Below, piece after piece: positions 16,922-26,376 of a stretch of 64,000 bases of DNA. Positions within the stretch are counted from its first letter, which is position 1. The number at the start of each line of letters is the position of its first letter. The notes under the pieces are model-generated. The model worked only from the letters and a program-made list of their open reading frames with translations, was not told the DNA's origin and ran no database searches. The stretch lies in contig NZ_BDBR01000002.1 of NCBI RefSeq assembly GCF_001613085.1, positions 248,001 to 312,000 on the forward strand, read 5' to 3'. This stretch comes from Nocardia salmonicida NBRC 13393 (GTDB lineage: Bacteria; Actinomycetota; Actinomycetes; Mycobacteriales; Mycobacteriaceae). The position numbers and the translations under genes were made by a program.

Positions 16922-18613
16922 TCAGCCGGTGACGGCGCCGTGCGCGGCCGAGCTGACGAGCTTGCGGTACTTGGACAGCACACCCGAGGTGTACCTGGGT
17001 GGGAGCGGTTCCCAGCCGACCTTGCGCGCGGCGAGTTCGCTGTCGTCGATCTCGACGTCGAGAAGTCGGTTGGCGACGTCGAGGACGATCGGGTCGCCGT
17101 CGCGGACGAAGGCGATGGGCCCGCCGTCCACTGCTTCGGGCGCGACATGGCCCACGCACAAACCGGTCGTGCCGCCGGAGAATCGGCCATCGGTGAGCAG
17201 CAGCACGTCCTTGCCGAGGCCGGCGCCTTTGATCGCGCCGGTGATGGCGAGCATCTCGCGCATGCCGGGCCCGCCCTTGGGTCCCTCATTGCGGATGACG
17301 ACCACGTCGCCGGCCACGATCGTGCCGTCTTCGAGGGCGTTCATGGCGTTGCGTTCGCCGTCGAACACCCGAGCGGTGCCGCGGAAGACATCGGAATCGA
17401 AACCGGCGCTCTTCACCACGGCACCTTCGGGTGCGAGCGAGCCGTGCAGGATGGTGAGTCCGCCCGTCCGGTGGATGGGCCGATCGAGCCGCCGGATCAC
17501 GTCGCCGTCGAGGCCGAGTTCGATATGGGCGAGGTTCTCGGCCATGGTCGCGCCCGTGACCGTCATGACGTCGCCGTGCATGAGACCGGCGTCCAGCAGG
17601 GCTTTCATCACGACGGGGATGCCGCCGACCTTGTCGACGTCGTTCATGACGTAGCGACCGAACGGCTTGAGATCGCCCAGGTGCGGCACCTTGTCACCGA
17701 CTCGGTTGAAGTCGGCGAGGGTGAGCCCGACGCCGGCCTCACGGGCGATGGCCAGCAGATGCAGCACCGCGTTGGTCGACCCGCCGAGCGCCATGACGAC
17801 CGTGATGGCGTTCTCGAACGCCTCCATCGTCATGATGTCGCGAGCCGTGATTCCCTTGCGCAGCAACCCGACGACGGCCTCACCGGACTTCTCGGCGTAC
17901 TCGTCACGGCGACGGTCGGGGGCGGGCGGTGCGGCCGAGCCGGGCAAGCTCATCCCGAGTGCCTCGGCTGCCGAGGCCATCGTGTTGGCCGTGTACATGC
18001 CGCCACACGCGCCTTCGCCCGGACAGATGGCGCGTTCGATGCGATCGACCTCCGCCGGGGTGATCAGCCCCTTGATGCAGGCGCCGACAGCCTCGAAAGC
18101 GTCGATGATCGTGACGTCCTTGCCGTCGATATTGCCGGGCAAGGTCGAACCCGCGTAGAGGAACACACTCGCCAGGTCCAGCCGCGCGGCGGCCATCAGC
18201 ATGCCCGGCAGGCTCTTGTCGCAGCCCGCGAGCAGAACCGAACCGTCGAGACGCTCCGCCATCATCACGGTCTCGACCGAGTCAGCGATGATCTCGCGGC
18301 TGACCAGTGAGAAGTGCATCCCCTCGTGCCCCATCGAGATGCCGTCGGACACCGAGATCGTGCCGAACTCGAGCGGGTAGCCACCCCCGGCGTGGACGCC
18401 GCGCTTGACCGCCTTGGCCAGTCTGTCGAGCGACAGATTGCACGGGGTGATCTCGTTCCAGCTCGAGGCCACCCCGATCTGCGGTTTGACCCAGTCCTCG
18501 TCACCCATGCCGACAGCGCGAAGCATGCCGCGGGCGGCAGTTTTCTCTAGCCCGTCGGTCACATCGCGGGAGCGTGGCTTGATGTCGACGGGCTGTTCGG
18601 TGTCGTGTGCCAT
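16922..18613 (-). CDS. ilvD: Dihydroxy-acid dehydratase
   Basis: A 563-residue protein catalysing dehydration of 2,3-dihydroxy-isovalerate and -methylvalerate in branched-chain amino acid synthesis. The three iron-sulfur cysteine regions are present: [21 protein letters not shown] and [16 protein letters not shown]. The C-terminal [20 protein letters not shown] is the family's substrate/Mg2+ motif. Length is normal. It stands alone here, with no ilvB/N/C neighbours, as is common in actinobacteria. The start is ATG 18613. Confidence 0.96.
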   Translation of the reverse strand: MAHDTEQPVDIKPRSRDVTDGLEKTAARGMLRAVGMGDEDWVKPQIGVASSWNEITPCNLSLDRLAKAVKRGVHAGGGYPLEFGTISVSDGISMGHEGMHFSLVSREIIADSVETVMMAERLDGSVLLAGCDKSLPGMLMAAARLDLASVFLYAGSTLPGNIDGKDVTIIDAFEAVGACIKGLITPAEVDRIERAICPGEGACGGMYTANTMASAAEALGMSLPGSAAPPAPDRRRDEYAEKSGEAVVGLLRKGITARDIMTMEAFENAITVVMALGGSTNAVLHLLAIAREAGVGLTLADFNRVGDKVPHLGDLKPFGRYVMNDVDKVGGIPVVMKALLDAGLMHGDVMTVTGATMAENLAHIELGLDGDVIRRLDRPIHRTGGLTILHGSLAPEGAVVKSAGFDSDVFRGTARVFDGERNAMNALEDGTIVAGDVVVIRNEGPKGGPGMREMLAITGAIKGAGLGKDVLLLTDGRFSGGTTGLCVGHVAPEAVDGGPIAFVRDGDPIVLDVANRLLDVEIDDSELAARKVGWEPLPPRYTSGVLSKYRKLVSSAAHGAVTG

Positions 18614-18677
18614 AGCGCAAGCCTACGAGCCCGGCTCGCGAAATCGCCACGACGGCACCACTGTGATCGGTGCGGGC

Positions 18678-19526
18678 CTACCCGACAGCAAGGGGGGACG
18701 ACGAAGTCCCGATGGCGCCCAGGTCCGCGGGACCCCGGACGTTGGCGATGGAACTGACTGTCGCGGTACCGAATACGCCCTTGCGGTCGTACATCGCCGC
18801 GGTGCCGACCGCGATCCCGTCCTGGGTCATCCGGTCGAGGCCGACCAGTCCGGCTTCTTCCCCTTCCGGAAGCCGGGTCAAAGTCAGGGTGGCGTCGGCA
18901 TTGATGTATTCCAGGCCGTTGCTGCCCAGATTGGTGACCACATTCGTCACGTCGGCCAAACCCGCGACGAACTGGAAGGGAGTCGGTTGCTCACCGACCA
19001 CGACCGTGATCGGACGGTGCCAGATCCCCGTGCGTGCGGGGTTGTGATGTGTGCGGGCATCAGGGGTCCACCCCTGTTCCTCGCTGAAGTACACCCGATC
19101 CTGATCGGGCGATGGTTCCCGGTCGGTCGGCGGAGGGTCCGCGATCGTATCCGGCGACCAGCAGATGCCATCCGGTGTCGGTCCGGGGCGCAGGTACAGC
19201 GCGCTGGCTCGCGCGACGGGTCGGTCGTCTTGGATCAGGATCGCATCGAACAATGACAGCCGACGGCCGTCTCGCACCGCCTCGACGCGAGTTGTACAGG
19301 GACGCATGAATACTGGGCGAAACAGGTCGAGCGTCCACCGCGCCGGTCGCAAGTCGGTCCGCTCGCGAAGGATCGGTTCTCGTTCCACCGCGCGCGCCAG
19401 AACCGCTCCGACGGCCATACCGCGCAGTTGCCCACCGATCCACCCACTGCTCGCCTCGGGTTCGGGATGAAGGATTTCCGTGCGATCGGTCGGATCGGAT
19501 TGTGCGCGAAAGAATGCATGGCTCAC
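18678..19526 (-). CDS. Acyl-CoA thioesterase-like (double hotdog) protein
   Basis: A 282-residue protein with a TesB-like double hotdog layout. The first half has SSGWIGGQLRGMAVGAVLAR and LDLFRPVFMRPCTTRVEAVR with RRLSLFDAILIQDDRPVARA. The second half has EYINADATLTLTRLPEGEEA and ends with GVFGTATVSSIANVRG. It is expected to hydrolyse acyl-CoA thioesters or act as a related dehydratase. The GTG start at 19526 follows TAGGAG by 8 bases. It lies 64 bases downstream of the ilvD start on the same strand, with no obvious functional link. Confidence 0.75.
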   Translation of the reverse strand: MSHAFFRAQSDPTDRTEILHPEPEASSGWIGGQLRGMAVGAVLARAVEREPILRERTDLRPARWTLDLFRPVFMRPCTTRVEAVRDGRRLSLFDAILIQDDRPVARASALYLRPGPTPDGICWSPDTIADPPPTDREPSPDQDRVYFSEEQGWTPDARTHHNPARTGIWHRPITVVVGEQPTPFQFVAGLADVTNVVTNLGSNGLEYINADATLTLTRLPEGEEAGLVGLDRMTQDGIAVGTAAMYDRKGVFGTATVSSIANVRGPADLGAIGTSSSPLAVG

Positions 19527-19812
19527 CGGCGGACTCCTAGGACTCGGGCAGTCTCGCCTGATGCGCGGCACCGGTGGCACGCGACTGACAGATGCCCCAG
19601 ATCCGAGAGTCGGCGATTGATCAATGATGCCTCGGTCGGAAGTGGGCGGCCACTCGGCTGGAGAAGATCACAGGGGGGTGACGTGTGTGCTCGTCGGTAC
19701 GTCTAAATCGGCGCGTCAGGCTCGAATATGGCGGAAGTAGACGGCTTCCCCTTTTCGAATTGCGCCGTGACGGTAGGTTTTCACCACGGCCGACGGTGGC
19801 GCCGAGGAAAGC
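19527..19812. other. Intergenic region, no gene recognised
   Basis: This 286-base divergent region lies between the thioesterase gene and the frameshifted gene at 19813. It contains only short Arg-rich frames without ribosome binding sites. A weak GGAAG/CTTCC inverted repeat near 19735-19750 is the only structure noted. It should hold the two outward promoters. Confidence 0.5.
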
Positions 19813-20435
19813 ATGTTCGGCTTGGATATCGAGCCCGGTGCGCAATCGGCCAACCGTGAGGTCCGCAGATTGGCCGGCGTGATCGATCGCTTGCGAGCTC
19901 TGCCCGACGACGAGCACCTCACCGTGCAGCGCCGTGCGCCGTATACCCCTACTACCCTCGATATCGCGTTCCAGCCCGCGGTGCCCGAGGGCGACAAGCA
20001 GTTGCCCGCACCCATCAGATGGCCGTTCGCGACCCCGCTGACACAGCGCACCCTGGGTGCCGGTGGCTACGGGACGGTGCTGTGCGCCACGATCGACGGC
20101 GCCGAAGCAGCCACGATCATCGAGCTCATGGCCGGACACGACGAGGACACCCCACCTCATTGGTCGACAGGGGCGACACCGGGGGTCCGGACAACCCACC
20201 TCGGTGCTGGTGACGGCGAACGCGCTATTGCGCGGTCAATCCGGTTGCGGCACGGCAGGAGCCGCCCCGGCAACGTCGCATCGTGTTGCCGTAGAGCCAC
20301 TTCAGGACGTGGTACTCGCCGATCCGGCAGCTTGGAACGGCCGCTACCCGGCCGACCGGTTCACCACCGCCGCCGACCTGGCACGCTCGCATCGCCCTCG
20401 GCACCGAGACCGTCACCGACCTCGACCTGCGTTGA
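19813..20435 (+). pseudogene. Frameshifted gene of unknown family
   Basis: Translation starts plausibly at ATG 19813 (GAGGAAAGC upstream) with MFGLDIEPGAQSANREVRRL and good codon usage up to about 20215. After that the same frame becomes Arg-rich. Good codon usage continues in the next frame (for example LQDVVLADPAAWNGRYPADR) to about 20385. It then continues in the third frame as RIALGTETVTDLDLR, with a TGA at 20433-20435. Two frame changes inside one gene suggest a decayed gene or sequencing errors. I do not recognise the family. Confidence 0.5.
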
Positions 20436-20470
20436 CCGTGCCGCACTCGGCCCGGCGGGATCACGCGACT

Positions 20471-21289
20471 TCAGGTCAGTGCGATCGGTCCGCGGAGTTG
20501 GCGAGCCACCGCGCTGAACCAGCCGAGATGGTAGCGGCCGCCCTCCGCGTCGAATCGGGAGCGCAACTCGTACCAGCGCAGCCCGGGGTGCCGATGGTGC
20601 ACATCGTGCAGGTTGAAACTGAGGGCGAAACGCTCGAGACCGCGAGGCAGACGCAGATTCATTGCCGCCCTGGGTGATTCGAGCTCGGTGCCGTAGTGGT
20701 AGGCGTTGTCCGACAGTGAGATGATCAGCGCGCGGCAGCCGATCGCGGCAAGCAGCATCCAGCCGTGAGCACCGTAGGCAACGAAAGTGGCGGTGTGGAT
20801 GACGACGATCGCGGCGGCGTCGGTGCGGAACCTTCCCAGTACCACCGGCTGGGCAACCCGTTCGAGCACGAGACCGCCGACCGAATCCGGTGCTTCGACC
20901 CAGCGTCCCAGCGCGCGAATGGCACGCTCGGGCATCGGCCCGAGGAGCAACGCGAGCACTTCCAACAGATACAGCCCGCCGAACAACTTCAGATAGAACA
21001 GCAGCACCGCGGCCTGCCTGCTGGATTTCGTCGGATCGTAGACCTCGCTGCGCTCACGGACCCGGCTGTAGCGATGGTGCAGCAGGTGACCGACTTTCAG
21101 CATCGCGAACGGCGACCCGTACACCACCGCCAGAAGTCGTCCCATCCGGTCGTTGCGTGTCCGGCTCCTCAGCAGCGATCCGTGAATGGACTCGTGGATC
21201 AGCGACCAGAACGGGGTGGTGGTCAGCGTGATCGGCACCAAGATCAAGCCCCACGCGGGGTTTCGCGGAAGCAGTGTGTTCGCCCACAA
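20471..21289 (-). CDS. Membrane fatty acid desaturase
   Basis: A 272-residue integral membrane di-iron enzyme. The three histidine boxes are HESIH (residues 32-36), HLLHH (68-72) and HDVHH (about 228), each following or flanked by hydrophobic segments. It probably desaturates or hydroxylates a lipid. The start is uncertain: the frame opens after a TGA near 21313, and TTG 21289 is the only usual start before the first helix. No good ribosome binding site is visible. The gene lies 32 bases after a small membrane protein gene on the same strand and may be co-transcribed. Confidence 0.8.
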   Translation of the reverse strand: MWANTLLPRNPAWGLILVPITLTTTPFWSLIHESIHGSLLRSRTRNDRMGRLLAVVYGSPFAMLKVGHLLHHRYSRVRERSEVYDPTKSSRQAAVLLFYLKLFGGLYLLEVLALLLGPMPERAIRALGRWVEAPDSVGGLVLERVAQPVVLGRFRTDAAAIVVIHTATFVAYGAHGWMLLAAIGCRALIISLSDNAYHYGTELESPRAAMNLRLPRGLERFALSFNLHDVHHRHPGLRWYELRSRFDAEGGRYHLGWFSAVARQLRGPIALT

Positions 21290-21321
21290 TTCAGCGTGGA
21301 TGCACCCGCGTCACCGGAGCG

Positions 21322-21612
21322 CTAGGAGCTCTGCTGATCGGGTTCCATATCGAGCAGGAGCGGGAACCAGCTGAGGGTCCAGGCGGCCACCGCGGTCGAT
21401 GCCAGCACGTGGATCAGGTAGATCGTGCCGATCAGGCCGATACCGTAGTCGCGCATCCAGGCGCCGAGCGGAATCAGAGCCAGCAGGTCCAGGCCGAGCA
21501 TCAGTATCGAGAGGAGCAGGGCCGGCGCTGCCCACGACGGTGGGCTGGGCTCAGCTGGAGCGTCGGCCGTGGCCTGGGTGGGCGGGGCGTCGAGCGGGTT
21601 CTCGTTGACCAT
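21322..21612 (-). CDS. Small membrane protein upstream of the desaturase
   Basis: A 96-residue protein beginning MVNENPLDAPPTQATADAPA, a Pro/Ala-rich cytoplasmic segment. Two hydrophobic stretches follow (about 28-50 and 58-85, the latter with IGTIYLIHVLASTAVAAWTL) and an acidic tail. ATG 21612 has TGAGGAC upstream. No family is recognised. Its position 32 bases before the desaturase suggests it is a partner or first gene of a two-gene operon. Confidence 0.65.
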   Translation of the reverse strand: MVNENPLDAPPTQATADAPAEPSPPSWAAPALLLSILMLGLDLLALIPLGAWMRDYGIGLIGTIYLIHVLASTAVAAWTLSWFPLLLDMEPDQQSS

Positions 21613-22026
21613 GTTGTCCTCACGGGCAAAGCCGCTAGTGCGGCTGGAACGGTCGACACCGCGTCGTGTGCGTCCGATGGCGGGATGCTGCGTACTTGCT
21701 GAGCTGTCAGGTATTCGGGGTCGCAGACGGCCCGGATCGGCGCTCGAGGTGAAAATCTCGGCATCCGCAATCGATCGGCAACAGGAAGAGGACGGCCTGT
21801 AGTGCGGCAGCTCACAACCCGGCAACCATGATGGATCGTCACCGATCGGATTTTCGGTCGACTGGAAGTCGGGAGGGTCGGCGGATATGCCGCCGGAGCC
21901 GGGCGTACTAGCGCCCGTCGTTGTTCCCCCTTCTACTGTATACACGATTCCGGGCCCTCATGAGGCGTCAATTCTTGGTCCATAATCGCTCGCGAAAACC
22001 GAAACCACCAGGTGAGGAGTAGCGAG
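21613..22026. other. Divergent regulatory region upstream of rph
   Basis: This 414-base region lies between the small membrane protein gene and rph. I see no convincing gene in it. It has two short perfect palindromes, TGTATACA at 21937-21944 and CCTCATGAGG at 21956-21965, and an imperfect GGGCG/CGCCC hairpin near 21900-21916. The palindromes lie 62-90 bases before the rph start and could be regulatory. Rifamycin-inactivation genes are often induced through an upstream element, but I cannot confirm that element here. Confidence 0.45.
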
Positions 22027-24633
22027 ATGGCATTTGTGCTCGGGTTCGACGAGGTCGATCGGACGCAGGTCGCGATCGTCGGCGGTAAGGGGGCGAACCT
22101 CGGTGAGTTGTCGCGAATCGACGGTGTCGAGGTGCCGGACGGCTTCTGTGTGACTACCGAGGCCTTCGCGCGCACGGTGGCGGGGGCATCGTCGCTCGAC
22201 GATCGGCTCGACGAGCTGTCGCGCCTCGAGCCGGGGGATCGGGCGGCGATCTCCGTGCTGAGCGAACAGCTGCGGCGCACGGTCGAGGAGTTGGTCGTTC
22301 CCGAGGAGGTAGCGGAGGCGATCCTCGCCGCGCATGCTCGGCTCGGAATCGACGGCGCCTACGCCGTGCGGTCCAGTGCGACGGCCGAGGACCTGCCCAC
22401 CGCGTCGTTCGCCGGTCAGCAGGACACCTTTCTCAATGTCGTGGGACCGGCGGCGATCCTCGAGCACGTGCGCCGGTGCTGGGGTTCGCTGTTCACCGAG
22501 CGAGCCGTCACCTATCGACTGCGAAACGGCTTCGACCAGAAAATGATTCAGATGAGCGTCGTCGTCCAGCGGATGGTGTTCGCGCGGGCTGCCGGCATTC
22601 TGATGACGGCCGACCCCGTCAGCTCCGACCGAACCGTGGTGTCCATCGACGCCGGTTTCGGTCTCGGCGAGGCTCTCGTATCAGGTCTCGTCAATGCCGA
22701 CGTCTACCAGGTGCGCGACGACCGCATCACCAGCAAGGCGATCGCCACCAAGAAGGTCGCCGTCGAGCCGGTGCCGACGGGCGGTACCCAGGTGAACGAG
22801 ATCGCGCGGGAGCACCGAAACGAGCCGGTGCTCTGCGATGACGAGGTGCTGCGGCTCGCGCGGCTCGGCCGTCGTATCGAAGCACATTTCGGTAGCCCCC
22901 AGGACATCGAATGGTGTTCGGACGGTGATGGTTTCCGGATCGTGCAGAGCAGGCCGATCACCACCCTGTTCCCGATCCCCGTCGCCGCCGACGGGGAGAA
23001 CCACGTCTATGTGTCGGTCGGCCATCAGCAGATGATGACCGATGCGATGAAGCCGTTGGGGATCTCGGTGTGGCAGCTGACGAGTAACGCGCCGATGCGC
23101 GACGCGGGCGGCCGCTTGTTCGTCGACGTCACCGCGATGATGTCCGCGCCCACGAAAGGTGCCGCCTTGGTCGCGGGCCTCGGTAAATCCGACCCGTTGA
23201 TGGGAGACGCGCTGCGGACCGTGCTGGAACGCGGTGATTTCGTTCGGCAAGTGCCAGAGGAGGAATCCGGCGCACCACCCGCACCGTTCGGCATCGCTGC
23301 CGAGAGGATCGAGACCGATCCTGACATCGTCACCGAGCTGATCGCCGAGAGCGAGGCTTCTCTCACGGCATTGAGAGGCGAGATCGCAAACCTGTCCGGA
23401 CCGGCGCTGCTCGACTTCATCCGATCCGATATCCAGGAGGAACTGCGGCGGGTTCTGTTCGCGCCCCGGGGTTTACAGGTGATCATGGCCGCGATGGACG
23501 CCACGGAGTGGCTCAACGATCGGCTGCGAGAATGGCTGGGCGAGAAGAACGCCGCCGATGCCCTCACCCAGTCGGTTCCCGGTAACGTGACATCGGAAAT
23601 GGGTCTGGCGCTGCTGGACGTCGCCGATGTGATCCGACCGCACCCGGAGGTAGTGGCGCACCTGGAGCGGATCGAGGACGACGATTTCTTGGTCGGTCTG
23701 GCCGAGTTTCCGGGCGGCGACGAGACGAGAGCCGCGATCGAGGACTTCCTCGTCGAGTACGGCATGCGCTGCGCCGGCGAAATCGACATCACCAGGCCGC
23801 GGTGGAGCGAGAAGCCCGCCACGTTGGTGTCGACAATCCTCGGCAATATCAAGAACTTCGGGCCCGGTGCGGGGAGACAGCGTTTCGAGGACGGCCTTCG
23901 CGATGCGCAACAGAAGCAACAACAGATTCTGCGAGCTCTACGAGCTCTTCCCGACGGGGAACTGAAAGCCGTCGAGACCGAGCAGATGATCGAGCGCGTG
24001 CGCACTTTCTCCGGCTATCGGGAGTACCCGAAGTACGGCATGGTCAGTCGCTACTTCGTCTACAAGCAGGCACTGCTGCGCGAGGCCGAACGCTTGGTGG
24101 AGTCCGGTGTGCTGCGTGAGGCCGACGACTTCTTCTTTCTGCGGTTCGATGAGCTGCACGAGGTGGTTCGCACGCACCGGGCAGATCAGGAACTCGTCGC
24201 CGCGCGAAAAGACGCGTTTCGCTCCTATCAGTCGCTCACCGCGCCGCGAGTGCTCACCTCCGACGGCGAAGCGCTCACCGGGGCGTATCGACGCGAGGAT
24301 CTGCCCGCCGACGCGGTGCCCGGCCTGGCGGTCTCGGCCGGGACGATCGAAGGCCGCGCCCGGGTGATCTCCGATATCGCGCAGGCCGACCTCGCATCGG
24401 GCGACATCCTGGTCACCGCCTACACCGATCCGAGCTGGACCCCACTGTTCGTCGGCATCGCGGGGCTGGTCACCGAGGTGGGCGGCCTGATGACCCACGG
24501 TGCTGTGATCGCCCGCGAATACGGCCTGCCCGCCGTGGTCGGCGTGGAACATGCCACCGAGCTGATCCGCGACGGGCAGCGCATCCGGGTGAACGGCACC
24601 GATGGCTACGTCGAGATCCTGTCGCAGCAGTAG
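22027..24633 (+). CDS. rph: Rifamycin-inactivating phosphotransferase
   Basis: An 868-residue enzyme with the three-part architecture of RPH. An ATP-grasp-like domain (about 1-315) starts with GGKGANLGELSR and includes YAVRSSATAEDLPTASFAGQ. A long helical rifamycin-binding region covers about 325-755. A swivelling phosphohistidine domain (about 770-868) reads DPSWTPLFVGIAGLVTEVGG, then MTHGAVIAREYGLPAVVGVE. His824 is the expected phospho-carrier, matching the position of the Listeria enzyme's histidine. It transfers the beta-phosphate of ATP to the C21 hydroxyl of rifamycins. Length and motifs distinguish it from PEP synthase, which is shorter. ATG 22027 follows GAGGAG. Confidence 0.9.
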   Translation: MAFVLGFDEVDRTQVAIVGGKGANLGELSRIDGVEVPDGFCVTTEAFARTVAGASSLDDRLDELSRLEPGDRAAISVLSEQLRRTVEELVVPEEVAEAILAAHARLGIDGAYAVRSSATAEDLPTASFAGQQDTFLNVVGPAAILEHVRRCWGSLFTERAVTYRLRNGFDQKMIQMSVVVQRMVFARAAGILMTADPVSSDRTVVSIDAGFGLGEALVSGLVNADVYQVRDDRITSKAIATKKVAVEPVPTGGTQVNEIAREHRNEPVLCDDEVLRLARLGRRIEAHFGSPQDIEWCSDGDGFRIVQSRPITTLFPIPVAADGENHVYVSVGHQQMMTDAMKPLGISVWQLTSNAPMRDAGGRLFVDVTAMMSAPTKGAALVAGLGKSDPLMGDALRTVLERGDFVRQVPEEESGAPPAPFGIAAERIETDPDIVTELIAESEASLTALRGEIANLSGPALLDFIRSDIQEELRRVLFAPRGLQVIMAAMDATEWLNDRLREWLGEKNAADALTQSVPGNVTSEMGLALLDVADVIRPHPEVVAHLERIEDDDFLVGLAEFPGGDETRAAIEDFLVEYGMRCAGEIDITRPRWSEKPATLVSTILGNIKNFGPGAGRQRFEDGLRDAQQKQQQILRALRALPDGELKAVETEQMIERVRTFSGYREYPKYGMVSRYFVYKQALLREAERLVESGVLREADDFFFLRFDELHEVVRTHRADQELVAARKDAFRSYQSLTAPRVLTSDGEALTGAYRREDLPADAVPGLAVSAGTIEGRARVISDIAQADLASGDILVTAYTDPSWTPLFVGIAGLVTEVGGLMTHGAVIAREYGLPAVVGVEHATELIRDGQRIRVNGTDGYVEILSQQ

Positions 24634-24687
24634 TCAACGTTTCCGAGCCGACAGATCGATTGCTGAGAACTGGGAAGGATGGTGGAC

Positions 24688-25743
24688 GTGCGCGTCGGTG
24701 TGGTCGGTTCGACAATGGGGATGTACCTGGCGACTTGGTGTCGCCGACTGGGTATGGAGGTGGTGGCCGCCTGCGATCGCGACCCCATCCGGCGGGCCGA
24801 GGCGGCCGAGCTCCTGCCACAGGGGGGCGTGTTCGAGGACTGGAATGCCCTGCTGGAACACGACCTCGACGCGGTGATGCTCGCCAACGACTTCGACGAG
24901 CACGCACCCCTGGCCATCGCCTTCCTCGAACGCGGTATCCACGTGCTCTCCGAATCGGCCGCCTGCGTGGACGAGTGGCAAGCGGCCGCGCTGCTCGACG
25001 CCGAACGTCGCTCGTCCGCGACGTACTCCTTCGCCGAGAACTACGTCTTCCATCCGCATGTTCAGCTCATACGAAACGCTGTGGAAGCCAAGGATATCGG
25101 TCGGGTGACGCTCGTGGAAGCGGACTATCTGCACGGGATGTCACCCGATGACGTCTCGAGCCTGATCGGCGATCCCGGCCACTGGCGAGGCCGCATCGAA
25201 CCGACGGCGTACTGCACTCACACCCTGTCGCCGATCCTCGCCCTCACCGCGGAGCTGCCGACCGAGGTGACGGCCTTTCACGTCGACTCCGCCGATGCCA
25301 GGGCCGCCGTGGTCATGGTGGTCCGGCTCAGCGGCGGCGGATTGGCCATCACCCGGCACGGATTCCTGCAGGGCGAACCGGACAGCCACTGGAGTTGGGT
25401 TTCGGCGCGCGGCACCGAGGGCCTGGCCGAATCGGTTCGCGCGCCCGGTGGGCGCGCGTGGTCGGTGCGCGTGCGCAAGGAAGGCTGGACCGATCGGGAT
25501 GGCGTCACCCGCGACCAGGAACGCAGGTCCGCACCGATGGCCCTCTCCGATGGCACGCTCGTCGAACCGAAAGCCGAAGGCACGGTCCGGATCCTGCAAG
25601 GCTTTCGGGCGTGCGTGGAGGAGGGTGCGCCACCGCTCGTACCGATCGGCCCGGCGGTAGCGGCTTCGCTGGTCGGTGTTGCGGGCGCCCGCTCGCTGCG
25701 TGAAGGATCCCGCCCGGTATCGATGCCGAACCTGGTGCTGTGA
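24688..25743 (+). CDS. Gfo/Idh/MocA family NAD(P)-dependent oxidoreductase
   Basis: A 351-residue protein with an N-terminal Rossmann fold (MRVGVVGSTMGMYLATWCRR, then ACDRDP) and the family segment HVLSESAACVDEWQAAALLD in place of the usual EKP. It continues with AENYVFHPHVQLIRN, a substrate-domain motif. It is expected to oxidise or reduce a sugar or related alcohol. GTG 24688 gives a proper distance from GAAGG; ATG 24679 and GTG 24682 are alternatives. It follows rph by about 50 bases on the same strand, but a functional link is not evident. A decayed LysR lies immediately after it. Confidence 0.82.
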   Translation: MRVGVVGSTMGMYLATWCRRLGMEVVAACDRDPIRRAEAAELLPQGGVFEDWNALLEHDLDAVMLANDFDEHAPLAIAFLERGIHVLSESAACVDEWQAAALLDAERRSSATYSFAENYVFHPHVQLIRNAVEAKDIGRVTLVEADYLHGMSPDDVSSLIGDPGHWRGRIEPTAYCTHTLSPILALTAELPTEVTAFHVDSADARAAVVMVVRLSGGGLAITRHGFLQGEPDSHWSWVSARGTEGLAESVRAPGGRAWSVRVRKEGWTDRDGVTRDQERRSAPMALSDGTLVEPKAEGTVRILQGFRACVEEGAPPLVPIGPAVAASLVGVAGARSLREGSRPVSMPNLVL

Positions 25744-25749
25744 GCGGAG

Positions 25750-26008
25750 ATTCGCTGTCGGGTGGACCGAGGTGCAGTTGTGGTGACAGCTCGCGGTGCA
25801 GGTCCGCGACACCGTCCATCAAGGCACGGCTCGCGGCCAGCACCGGCCGACCCAGTTCGACCACGGCCGAACCGGCATCGGTCAACGCCGAACCCGTGGG
25901 TCCGCGATCGAGCAGCCGCAGATGCAGTCGCCGTTCCAGCGCGCTGATGCGCATGCCGACCGCGGGTTGGCTGATGCCGTGTCGGCGCGCGGCGGCGGCG
26001 CCGCCTGC
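25750..26008 (-). pseudogene. LysR-family regulator remnant (HTH region only)
   Basis: On the minus strand the frame encodes AAARRHGISQPAVGMRISAL then ERRLHLRLLDRGPTGSALTD, the second half of a LysR helix-turn-helix and its linker helix. The first 15-20 residues of a LysR and the whole effector domain are missing. The homology ends at the Gfo/Idh stop codon on one side and runs into the ferredoxin frame on the other. It is therefore a roughly 85-codon fragment left by two deletions or rearrangements. It is unlikely to be functional. Confidence 0.65.
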
Positions 26009-26317
26009 GTGGACATCCTGGATCGGGCCTGCATCGAGGAGTGCCCGGTCGACTGCATCTTCATCGGCGATCGGATGGCCTACATCCAACCCGACGAGTG
26101 CACCGACTGCGGCGCGTGCGAACCCGCCTGCCCGGTCGAAGCCATCTACTACGAAGACGATCTGCCGTCGGGCCAAGAACAGTTCATCACCGAAAACGCC
26201 CGCTTCTTCCACGAACCGCTGCCCGGCAGAGTCGAGCCACTGGGTCATCCGGGCGGCGCGACATCGGTCGGTGTCCTCGGCGTCGATACGGCCTATGTGC
26301 GGGCGTTCGAGGCGTAG
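25979..26317 (+). CDS. 7Fe-type ferredoxin with a replaced N-terminus
   Basis: From residue about 9 the protein matches actinobacterial 3Fe-4S/4Fe-4S ferredoxins: ACVDILDRACIEECPVDCIF and DECTDCGACEPACPVEAIYY hold all the usual cluster cysteines. The normal opening strand (MTYVI-like) is absent. In its place the frame reads MSARGGG, encoded by DNA that is antisense to a LysR remnant. GTG 25979 is the first in-frame start that keeps the first cysteine, but no ribosome binding site precedes it. The gene may be a 5'-truncated copy. The C-terminus runs on to a long tail ending AYVRAFEA. Confidence 0.6.
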   Translation: MSARGGGAACVDILDRACIEECPVDCIFIGDRMAYIQPDECTDCGACEPACPVEAIYYEDDLPSGQEQFITENARFFHEPLPGRVEPLGHPGGATSVGVLGVDTAYVRAFEA

Positions 26318-26376
26318 TTCTCGAATCGAGGCGGCAAATCCCGCAGGTCGGCGTAGTTGTACGCCAGAATGTCGCC

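Noticed and set aside
21900..21965. Possible rifamycin-associated element upstream of rph
   Set aside because: Only short palindromes (TGTATACA, CCTCATGAGG) are present; I cannot match them to the known element from memory with confidence, so no such call is made.
22027..24633. Annotation as phosphoenolpyruvate synthase
   Set aside because: Length, the helical central region and the order of ATP-grasp, central and phosphohistidine domains fit rifamycin phosphotransferase; the PEP/pyruvate-binding C-terminal barrel of PEP synthase is absent.
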